DNA of 64,000 bases, from positions 3,075,164 through 3,139,163 of the forward strand of contig NZ_CP037452.1 in assembly GCF_007754425.1 (NCBI RefSeq), written 5' to 3'. This stretch comes from Gimesia fumaroli (lineage in GTDB: Bacteria > Planctomycetota > Planctomycetia > Planctomycetales > Planctomycetaceae). Positions 1 to 7,371 of this stretch are shown piece by piece (within the stretch, counting starts at the first letter, position 1; the number at the start of each line of letters is the position of its first letter). Under the pieces are notes generated by a model, which worked only from the letters and a program-made list of their open reading frames with translations, had not been told where the DNA came from and did not search any database. Both the position numbers and the translations under genes were made by a program.

Positions 1-2
1 TG

Positions 3-1814
3 CGAGTGGCTTCGCATCTGGGGATTCGTGTCTGGTCGCTGCAGCATGTGCTGGAAGGTTACAAGATTGCACCAGAAATTCTGGCACATGGTGCCAGTTG
101 CAGTACGTTTTCTGACTGGTGGGCCTACAAAATCGAGGCCTTTGATGCGGTGCCTCATAATGCGGCTCTGTTAAATGAAGCAGGCGTGAATACGGTGATT
201 AAAAGTGACGACTGGGAATTGATTCGCCATTTATATCTCGAAGCAGCAAAGACAGTCCGGTATGGAAATATGTCGTTTAATGATGCACTGCGGACAATTA
301 CGATTAATCCCGCGCGTGAGTTGGGACTGGATCAGCAGATTGGCTCGATTGAAATTGGAAAGGACGCCGACTTTGCCATTTTCAGCGGGCATCCTTTAAA
401 TGCCTATTCCCGTTGTGAAATGACGATCATTGAAGGCGAGATCTATTTCAATCGCAAGCTACAACCCACGGCGATGTCTGACGGTTCAGAGTCTCGTTCT
501 GCCGCTCCTTCCGTTGAGATTGCACAGCACCCCACCAAGCCGCTTGCATTACCAGCCGGCGAATTGAAGGAGTTTGCAATTACCGGCGCAACATTACACC
601 CGGTCGACGGTGATGAGATTGCCGCGGGGACGATTGTGGTCAAGGGACAAAAGATCAACTATGTTGGTCCTGCGAAAGCACTGCCCAAGACCCTGCCGGT
701 GATTGACGCAACAGGATTGCACGTTTATCCGGGTATGATTGATACCGGGTCGACTCTCGGACTGACGGAAATTGATAAAGTCCGAGAGACACAGGATTAT
801 TCAGAAAGTGGCGATCTGCAACCTGATTTACGGACCGGCGTTGCCATCAATCCTGATTCCGAACTGTTTCCGGTCGCACGAGCGGGGGGAATAACCAGTG
901 TTCTGGTGGTTCCGCGATCTGGTTTAATTCCCGGTCAGACGTCGCTGGTGCAGACGGCCGGCTGGACCGCGCCTGAGATGGTGATGGAACTGGAAGCAGG
1001 ATTACAGATTAACTGGAGTACAAAAAAAGAACGTCAACAGGAACTGAAAGATTTCCTGCAGCAGGCCCGCCTGTATCAAAAACTGAAACAACAGGCAAAA
1101 GCAAATAAAACAACCAGTCCGGTGTCTGATCCGCGTTTTGAAGCGTTGTTGCCTTATCTGGATCAGAAGAAGCCCGTTTTTATTGAAGCGAACTCGCGCA
1201 AAGAAATCGCCGGTGCCCTGCTCTTTGCAGAAGAGGAAAAATTACGGATCGTGATTACCGGTGGGACGGATGCCTGGAAGCTGGCGCAGGAATTGAAGTC
1301 CCGAAAAGTTCCTGTGATCGTGGGCCCCGTGATGCGACGTCCCCAGGAAAATTATGATCCCTTTGATGCCCCTTATGCTAACCCGGGGCACCTTTATGAT
1401 GCGGGGGTCACATTCTCGATTCGTTCGAATAGCGCCTGGAACTCGCGAAATACGCCCTTCGAAGCCGCCATGGCGGTTGCCTATGGTTTACCCGAGCGGG
1501 CGGCATTGCGAGCGGTGACACTTTCTGCCGCCGAAATTCTGGGAGTCGAAAAACAGCTTGGTTCACTGACTGAAGGCAAGCTGGCGAATCTGATAATTTC
1601 AGACGGATCGCCTTTGCAGCATACTTCTCATATCAAGGCCGTATGCGTAGGCGGGAAGCTGTTACCGCCGGAAAGTAAACAGACACGCCTGTATGAGCGT
1701 TACCGGGGCCGACTGCAGCAGATTCAAAAATCATCAAACGGCAAATCGCCGGGAACATTGCCTCTGGAAACGAAGAAAGCAGAGCCTGCTCAGAAACCGG
1801 CGAACACGAAATAG
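3..1814 (+). CDS. Tandem amidohydrolase-family protein, 5' end outside the window
   Basis: The reading frame is open to the left edge, so the N-terminus is missing. About 145 residues of one amidohydrolase module remain: its closing part has the metal-ligand-type SDD motif and the usual C-terminal phrase with INPARELGL and GKDADFAIF. A second module follows (about residues 180-560), beginning with a beta-sandwich strand set and VYPGMIDTGSTLGL, and ending with another SAAEILGV...GKLANLII tail. The two-module layout is known from imidazolonepropionase-like amidohydrolases. In the second module the expected HxH metal site after PGMID is absent (TGSTLGL instead), so that module may be non-catalytic. 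The last 40 residues are Lys/Gln/Pro-rich. It converges with the next gene with a 9-bp gap. Substrate unknown. Confidence 0.8.
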   Translation, partial: RVASHLGIRVWSLQHVLEGYKIAPEILAHGASCSTFSDWWAYKIEAFDAVPHNAALLNEAGVNTVIKSDDWELIRHLYLEAAKTVRYGNMSFNDALRTITINPARELGLDQQIGSIEIGKDADFAIFSGHPLNAYSRCEMTIIEGEIYFNRKLQPTAMSDGSESRSAAPSVEIAQHPTKPLALPAGELKEFAITGATLHPVDGDEIAAGTIVVKGQKINYVGPAKALPKTLPVIDATGLHVYPGMIDTGSTLGLTEIDKVRETQDYSESGDLQPDLRTGVAINPDSELFPVARAGGITSVLVVPRSGLIPGQTSLVQTAGWTAPEMVMELEAGLQINWSTKKERQQELKDFLQQARLYQKLKQQAKANKTTSPVSDPRFEALLPYLDQKKPVFIEANSRKEIAGALLFAEEEKLRIVITGGTDAWKLAQELKSRKVPVIVGPVMRRPQENYDPFDAPYANPGHLYDAGVTFSIRSNSAWNSRNTPFEAAMAVAYGLPERAALRAVTLSAAEILGVEKQLGSLTEGKLANLIISDGSPLQHTSHIKAVCVGGKLLPPESKQTRLYERYRGRLQQIQKSSNGKSPGTLPLETKKAEPAQKPANTK

Positions 1815-1823
1815 TGATTCCAA

Positions 1824-2765
1824 TCAGCGTAAGGCTGCGCCATCGCTCAGCTTGAACTTGAGCACATGCATCGTGCGGCTGAATCGATCGGGGTTCTTTT
1901 TGAACTCTTCGCGGGACTCGATATCGACGAATAAATACAGGTTCTGGTCGTAGTAGGCGCCGTATTTGGTATTGCCCGGGATGGCCCGATCCTTCTTGTT
2001 GAGGATGACGGGATCACAGCCTAACAGTTGGGGGGCATAACGTCCGGGATCGTTCTTAAAGAGTTCCAGTTCCGTGCGGCTGGAGAGCAGATACGTAATT
2101 CCCTGGTAAGGCCAGCTGAATTCTTCCTGTCCTTTTTCCCATTTGCGGTCTCGGGTTAACGAAACGGGACTATATCCTTCCAGACCAATTTTCGAAGGCA
2201 TACGAGCGACGTATGTCTTTGGTTCTGCGGGAGGCTTGATATCATCCGTCTCTTCAAATTGCTCCTGCTTATTCTTTCGCTGCATCAATTCCTGTTTGCT
2301 TTCGCGCGCCAGGTAAACCCGGCGGTCTTTCTCGTAACGGGACGCACCACGGCCTAAGAAACTCAAATAGGTGTTCTGAGGCTGCATGCCATCGGTGCGG
2401 GAAATAATCGTGCCGGTGGGAGTTAAAAGTACATCGCTGGGGAGGGAACGTACGTTAAATTTACTGACGAGGTTTTGATGTTCGTCGCTGTCAATTTTAA
2501 CGGCGATCACACGTTTCCCAAACTGATTCTTGACGGCTTTGGTGTTTAAAACGGTCCGATCCATTTGGTGGCACGGGCCGCACCAGGATGCGTGAAAATG
2601 CAATAAGAGAGGTAGGTCTTTATCCTGTGACAGCTTTTGAGCGGCGCGGAAATCATGCATCCATTCACCAGCCAGAGACTGATTGAGCGACATCACGATC
2701 AGAGAGAACGTGATTGTCATAATCGATAAAGTTTGTCTGTTTGAAATTGGTCTGGTTAATTGCAT
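1824..2765 (-). CDS. Secreted thioredoxin-fold protein with C-terminal YHS-like repeats
   Basis: A signal peptide ends near SLA-GE (about residue 33). A thioredoxin-like domain follows with the redox motif WCGPC at residues 61-65 and the cis-Pro region RSLPSDVLL. The C-terminal half holds two YHS-like segments: GLEGYSPVSL...YLLSSRTELELFKNDPGRYAPQLLG and a similar GNTKYGAYY...FVDIESREEFKKNPDRF. Thioredoxin-fold proteins reduce or oxidise disulfides outside the cytoplasm. YHS domains are small modules often found in metal- or redox-linked proteins. The fusion suggests an exported redox or metal-handling protein, but the partner is unknown. It stands alone, with about 245 bp upstream before pabA's stop. 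Confidence 0.8.
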   Translation of the reverse strand: MQLTRPISNRQTLSIMTITFSLIVMSLNQSLAGEWMHDFRAAQKLSQDKDLPLLLHFHASWCGPCHQMDRTVLNTKAVKNQFGKRVIAVKIDSDEHQNLVSKFNVRSLPSDVLLTPTGTIISRTDGMQPQNTYLSFLGRGASRYEKDRRVYLARESKQELMQRKNKQEQFEETDDIKPPAEPKTYVARMPSKIGLEGYSPVSLTRDRKWEKGQEEFSWPYQGITYLLSSRTELELFKNDPGRYAPQLLGCDPVILNKKDRAIPGNTKYGAYYDQNLYLFVDIESREEFKKNPDRFSRTMHVLKFKLSDGAALR

Positions 2766-3010
2766 GCAAGTGCCCCCGCAAATCGCTTTAAATACATGAA
2801 CGCGATTGCGCTCAGTCAGGCTGATCTCAGATTCATCGGCGTTCTGATCTCTTGTTTGTTTATCGGTTGGATGGGGGTAGGTTATTGTGAAGTATTACAC
2901 AGTAATCGAAATGGGAGGTGAGGATTTGCAAAAAACAGGGCGCCAGGACGGATGTGTTTGATTCAGAAGAAGTAAACTTGAACCAGCTTCACTAACCGGA
3001 CCACCTGAGT

Positions 3011-3613
3011 TCAGCAGCCTGTGTCTTGTTTTTGTGGAGAGCGTGCAGGAACAAAGGAGAGGAAACTTTCAATTAAAGAGAGACCGCATTCCGTTAAGAT
3101 CGATTCGGGATGAAACTGAACACCGAACAGCGGCGCGGTCTTATGCTCAATAGCCATGGGAATTCCGTCTGCTGTTCTGGCGGTGATTTGCAGGTCGGAT
3201 GAAAGCGTCGCTTCGTCAATAATCAGCGAGTGATATCGGGTGGCATCGAACGGGTTAGGCAGTTTAGATAACAGCCGGGAGTTTTGATGGTGAATCGCCG
3301 AGGTCTGTCCGTGAACGGGCCGCGGTGCTTTGATGATTTTAGCACCGAAGCTGGCAGCAATGGTCTGATGCCCCAGGCAGACGCCCAGAATGGGAACACG
3401 ATTTCCAAAATGTCTGACCAGGTCCCGGCTGAGGCCTGCTTCCTCGGGTGTGCACGGGCCGGGGGAAAGGACTAAGGCACGCGGGTTAAATGCGTCTGCT
3501 TGACTCAATGTAAGTTGATCATTGCGAATGACACGCGTCTGTTGTCCCAGCTCTTCAAAATAGCGAGCGAGATTGAATACAAAGCTGTCATAATTATCAA
3601 TAATCAGGATCAT
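3011..3613 (-). CDS. pabA: Aminodeoxychorismate/anthranilate synthase glutaminase subunit
   Basis: This is a class I glutamine amidotransferase that releases ammonia from glutamine for the chorismate-using partner PabB. The whole family signature is visible: N-terminal IIDNYDSFVFNL, nucleophile motif GVCLGHQ with Cys79, and FHPES giving His168 and Glu170 of the catalytic triad. The length (200 residues) is normal. It lies 24 bp downstream of pabB on the same strand, so the two are surely cotranscribed and form one enzyme. A TrpG role cannot be excluded because one small subunit often serves both TrpE and PabB, but the neighbouring pterin genes favour p-aminobenzoate supply. Confidence 0.9.
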   Translation of the reverse strand: MILIIDNYDSFVFNLARYFEELGQQTRVIRNDQLTLSQADAFNPRALVLSPGPCTPEEAGLSRDLVRHFGNRVPILGVCLGHQTIAASFGAKIIKAPRPVHGQTSAIHHQNSRLLSKLPNPFDATRYHSLIIDEATLSSDLQITARTADGIPMAIEHKTAPLFGVQFHPESILTECGLSLIESFLSFVPARSPQKQDTGC

Positions 3614-3637
3614 GATGTTGTTTCTGAGAACGGTCGG

Positions 3638-5137
3638 TCAGGTTTGCAGAGCAGAAATCATTCCCGCCGCCTTGTGTAAGGTTTCCTCGTATTCCAGTCG
3701 CGGATGGCTTTGGGCAATGATGCCGCCCCCGACAGGAAATTGCACCCACCCGTTTTTAATTGTGAAGGTACGAATCAGGATATTGCTATCAAATTCGCCG
3801 TTCAGACCGGCATAAAACAGGCTGCCACAATAGGGGCCGCGAACCGTTGGCTCAAGTTCCGCGATGATTTCCATCGATCGAACTTTGGGGGCGCCGGTGA
3901 TCGAACCGCCGGGAAATGAGGCTGCCAGCAGGTCCCAGACAGTGTTTTCCGGCTTGAGTTGTCCTCTGACTTCCGAAACCAGATGTTGTACGGTTTCGTA
4001 TGTTTCGACTTCACAGAGATGCGGAACACGAATCGATCCGGCCTGACAGACCCGAGACAGGTCATTTCGCAGCAGGTCCACGATCATCACATTCTCTGCC
4101 TGATCTTTTTCGCTTTCGCGCAGTTCATCGCGTGTCAACAGGTCGGCTTCGGGCACATACTTTCTGCGACGCGTTCCTTTGATCGGGCGGGTTTCGACTT
4201 CGTTATTTGACACATTGAGAAATCGTTCGGGAGAGGCGCTGACCACAGCCCAGTCATCCCAACCAAAATAACCGGCGAAGGGGGCCGCGTTTTTGGAACG
4301 CAAATTCAGATACAGTTCAGCCGGATGTTGTGTGCTGGGGGTTAATAAACGCTGTGAAAAATTCGCCTGAAAGATATCGCCGGCATAGATGTAATCGATG
4401 ATCCGTTCCACCTGCTTCAGGAACTGAGGTTTGCTGAAATTGCTCAGGATCTTCTCGTTCCCTTCTAGCGGGAATACAGGCGAAAGTTGATCGAGCGGTA
4501 GCTGGTCCGCTTGTGTAAACGGATTTTGTGACAGAACTGTCAGCCGATCTTGTCTGTTGAATGCAGCCGCGTCGATGCGTGCCTTGATCTGATTCAGTCG
4601 CGAGGCCGCGATGTCTGCACTCTGTGTTTCCAGACGCTGATCAAAGCCCTGCACAATGAGCCACGCGCGGTGCTGGCTGTGATCCCAGGCAATGACCCAG
4701 TCGTAAAAACCGACTGCTAAGTCGGGTAGTTGAAATTCATCAAAGGGGGCGCGGTCAAATTGTTCCCAACTCTGCCCCAGTTCGTAGGACAGCAGGCCGG
4801 CAAATCCTCCCTGGAAAGGCGGCAGTCCTGGAACCGAATCAACCGAATGCTTCGCATGAATCTGTCGTATTTCTTGAAAGGGATCGACTCGAAACTGCGC
4901 CTGCTGAATTTGAAATCGTTTCAGCGGTGTTGACATCAGGTAGGAAAAACGACCCAAAGTGGAAGTCTGTCTGGCACTGTCTAAGACAAGCAGATCTTCA
5001 TCATCGGAGAATTCCAGAAAGAGCTGCTCCAGATTCGGACAGGGTAGAATCTCTTCCACCAGCGGGAGTGGGTTTGCTGCTTGCCTTCCCTGCTCCTGGG
5101 GTAGCTGAGAGAGATCCTGAGATAAATTTCCAGACAT
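3638..5137 (-). CDS. pabB: Aminodeoxychorismate synthase component I
   Basis: Chorismate-binding enzyme that, with PabA, makes 4-amino-4-deoxychorismate on the way to p-aminobenzoate. The catalytic half shows PIKGTRRR, DLLRNDLSRVC and GGSITGAPKVRSMEII followed by ELEPTVRGPYCGS. The PIKGT form, with Lys, is typical of PabB rather than TrpE (PIAGT). The N-terminal domain of about 190 residues is the usual TrpE/PabB N-domain. The start at MSGNLSQDL is followed by a Gln-rich stretch before the conserved LFLEF. Upstream, 97 bp away on the same strand, is a dihydropteroate-synthase-like gene, so the product feeds folate or methanopterin synthesis. Confidence 0.9.
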   Translation of the reverse strand: MSGNLSQDLSQLPQEQGRQAANPLPLVEEILPCPNLEQLFLEFSDDEDLLVLDSARQTSTLGRFSYLMSTPLKRFQIQQAQFRVDPFQEIRQIHAKHSVDSVPGLPPFQGGFAGLLSYELGQSWEQFDRAPFDEFQLPDLAVGFYDWVIAWDHSQHRAWLIVQGFDQRLETQSADIAASRLNQIKARIDAAAFNRQDRLTVLSQNPFTQADQLPLDQLSPVFPLEGNEKILSNFSKPQFLKQVERIIDYIYAGDIFQANFSQRLLTPSTQHPAELYLNLRSKNAAPFAGYFGWDDWAVVSASPERFLNVSNNEVETRPIKGTRRRKYVPEADLLTRDELRESEKDQAENVMIVDLLRNDLSRVCQAGSIRVPHLCEVETYETVQHLVSEVRGQLKPENTVWDLLAASFPGGSITGAPKVRSMEIIAELEPTVRGPYCGSLFYAGLNGEFDSNILIRTFTIKNGWVQFPVGGGIIAQSHPRLEYEETLHKAAGMISALQT

Positions 5138-5234
5138 GGTAGATCGATTTCACACAAAAACGCGTTGCGAGCACACGAACATTCATCGCAATTGACGGAG
5201 TGAGTATAGCATAAGTCGGATGGTTAAGGAATCA

Positions 5235-6647
5235 TCAGCGGGGGCCACATTGCGGTTCCTCGCCTTGCTGGCTTCTGCGTTTCTGGGCACTGATTTCAGC
5301 CTGGGTCAGAAATCCCCAGTTGAGTGGCAGGTCCTGCTGGTATTGCTTGCCCAACATCAAGGCTGTCATCGCTTTACACATCTCGTATCCCAGGTAAAAA
5401 GCGTGCGAGGCGTCCAGATCTTTGGGGTTGGCAGCCTGAAACTGATCAAATAATTCATAAGGATCAGTGCCTTTCCAGTAGCCATCCCGGTTCATCACGT
5501 GTAATTGATTCTGTTCTGCGAAGATGCGGTAATTCGGGTCCCGAATTTGTTGAGACAGATTGAGTAATGCTTCCTGCCCTAAATCTTTGAGTTTGGGATC
5601 TCTGAGCATGACGAGCTGATAATCAATATGCTTCGGCAGACTTTGATTATCGATCGCATATTTGACCAGCCGTCGTGCGAGATCAAATTCTTTGATCGCG
5701 CTTTGTGCCCAGTTAATGACTTCGGTTGCCAGAACACTATGGATTTGCAGTTCCTGACAGACCGCTGCCAGCAGGACGTTCATGCCGGCGGTGTCGACTT
5801 CCGTCAATTCGGTCAGATTGCCAATGCCCATCATGATTTCAACGTCAGGGAATTCGTTGCGTGCCCGATAATATCGTTCCAGAGATGCGGTGAAGCCGTA
5901 GCCAATTGGTTCCAGGATCGGGTCAATGCGAAACGGGGTTTCTGTGCGAAGCAGTTGATCGACAATGTCGTGCAGGGAATCAAAGTCGCTGGGAAGGTCG
6001 GGGATGGCGACCACTTCCGCACCCAGTTTGGAGACCCAGTCGAGATTGGAGTGATTGCAGCTTAGAACCAGTTCTGCCCCGTTTTTGACCGCCGCCTCGA
6101 CTTCCGCTCTGTCAAAACTGTCAATCGAGACTCGGTGCCCTGCTTCGACAAGCATGCGCACGACCTCCCCTGCCCGGTTCCAGCTTTCGCCGGGCACGCA
6201 GCCGACGTCAATCAGATCAGCGCCGTTTTGCCGATAATGTTCTGCCTGCTGTAAAATTTCCGCGTCAGATAAAAAGGGGGCGTGGTTGATTTCGGCCAGG
6301 ATCTCAATATCAAACTTCGAGAGATCTTTGGGGGGCTTGCCTTCTTGTCCGAAATATTCGGGAAGATCGAAGTGATCTTTGGGTCCTCGTTTAAAGGGGA
6401 GCCCAAAGTGGTCCGTGAGCACCTGGAGATCGCCTTTGCATAAACCAGGCAGCATGACCCAGTCGATACCTTCAGGAACGGTGAGGCGGCGTTTGATCAG
6501 AGGCACATGCATCAGGGCGGCAACTTGAACATTCAAAACGCAAATTTCGTACTCGAACTCTCCCTGCGGAGCGAGTTTGTCCAAAACCTGGCGCAACGAA
6601 TATTCAGCCAGCCTGCCCGTTACAAACAGGATGCGTTCCTGCTTCAT
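5235..6647 (-). CDS. Dihydropteroate synthase-like protein with DUF6513-type N-domain
   Basis: The N-terminal part (ILFVTGRLAEYSLRQVLDKL, about 140 residues) fits the domain called DUF6513. The middle holds a dihydropteroate-synthase-like TIM barrel: QNGADLIDVGCVPGE, VSIDSFDRAEVEAAVKNGAELVLSCNHS, and later IDPILEPIGYGF and MMGIGNLTELTEVD. From established knowledge, such DHPS-related proteins sit in tetrahydromethanopterin/C1-transfer clusters of methylotrophs and planctomycetes, where the carrier is built from a pterin and a p-aminobenzoate-derived arm. I set the start at Met-23 of the longer open frame (MKQERILF), because the longer form would run into the preceding gene and the conserved sequence starts there. 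Exact reaction is inferred, not shown. Confidence 0.8.
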   Translation of the reverse strand: MKQERILFVTGRLAEYSLRQVLDKLAPQGEFEYEICVLNVQVAALMHVPLIKRRLTVPEGIDWVMLPGLCKGDLQVLTDHFGLPFKRGPKDHFDLPEYFGQEGKPPKDLSKFDIEILAEINHAPFLSDAEILQQAEHYRQNGADLIDVGCVPGESWNRAGEVVRMLVEAGHRVSIDSFDRAEVEAAVKNGAELVLSCNHSNLDWVSKLGAEVVAIPDLPSDFDSLHDIVDQLLRTETPFRIDPILEPIGYGFTASLERYYRARNEFPDVEIMMGIGNLTELTEVDTAGMNVLLAAVCQELQIHSVLATEVINWAQSAIKEFDLARRLVKYAIDNQSLPKHIDYQLVMLRDPKLKDLGQEALLNLSQQIRDPNYRIFAEQNQLHVMNRDGYWKGTDPYELFDQFQAANPKDLDASHAFYLGYEMCKAMTALMLGKQYQQDLPLNWGFLTQAEISAQKRRSQQGEEPQCGPR

Positions 6648-6681
6648 CGATGGTCTTTCTTCAACGGTGTGCCCGTCCTGA

Positions 6682-7026
6682 TTAGTGAACCCAGTTTTTC
6701 GGAAATCCATCAAGGGCGGAAGAATCTTCAGGTTGCCAGAGGGCCGTTTCCTCGATTTTTTGAGCCAGCGCCGTGTCTTTGCCGGTGATTGCTTTGACCT
6801 TGTGTGTTTGCAGTTTCACGGTGACCGCCGCATAGCCGACGCTCAAATCCGGGTGGTGATTACCGGCTTCCGCCAGATAACCAACGGTGTTGACCAGCAT
6901 GAGTGTGTGAGGCCAGCCGGGAGTTGCGAATTTTCGTCTTAACCAGCCGTCTCGCAGTTCCCATTCCGGATACGTGTTCAGAAATTCCTGGATTTGTTCT
7001 TCGGATAAAACCTGATCTTCTGTCAT
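6682..7026 (-). CDS. Pterin-4a-carbinolamine dehydratase (PCD/DCoH family)
   Basis: Small protein of 114 residues with the family core WELRDGWLRRKF and EAGNHHPDLSVGYAAVTVKL, containing the HHP motif whose histidines act in dehydration of 4a-hydroxytetrahydropterins. The start at MTEDQVLSEEQ is chosen because AAGGAGAG lies six bases before it; an in-frame ATG eight codons upstream lacks such a site. It is the first gene of a four-gene minus-strand run (34-bp gap to the DHPS-like gene, then pabB and pabA). No phenylalanine hydroxylase is nearby. The context points instead to pterin cofactor synthesis or repair. Confidence 0.88.
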   Translation of the reverse strand: MTEDQVLSEEQIQEFLNTYPEWELRDGWLRRKFATPGWPHTLMLVNTVGYLAEAGNHHPDLSVGYAAVTVKLQTHKVKAITGKDTALAQKIEETALWQPEDSSALDGFPKNWVH

Positions 7027-7371
7027 GGTTCTCTCTCCTTGATTGATCACTTTTACAGGACTAATACAGGACTAAAAATTGAAATCAGGGCATCATTCAG
7101 TCGATAGTAGCTATAGTCTCACTGTAATGAATTGGAGCAAGTAATTAAATGGCGGGCACTTCTCTAATTTCATAACAACCTTAAGAATGCTTGTGAGATC
7201 AATCATCACTAACTCTATGATTCATAAGGATTAAGTGCAAAAAACTGACTACCCTTTGATGATGTAGTAGAGTAGAATAGAAGCAACGAGGTTTAGCCTG
7301 TTTTAAGGCAAGTTGAATCTCCTCCCTCCCAATTTTTCCCACCACAGTTTTAGTTGAGAAAGAACTGAAAA
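7027..7371. other. Intergenic region between divergent genes
   Basis: AT-rich stretch that must hold the promoters of the pterin operon (minus) and the DUF1549 gene (plus). I see no gene, convincing hairpin or clear promoter pair that I would mark. Just before the plus-strand gene there is a pyrimidine-rich run (CTCCTCCCTCCC), and the gene itself has only a GAGAAAG-type weak ribosome site. Confidence 0.5.

Noticed and set aside
5001..6942. Many plus-strand open frames across pabB and the DHPS-like gene
   Set aside because: They are shadows of strongly supported minus-strand genes.
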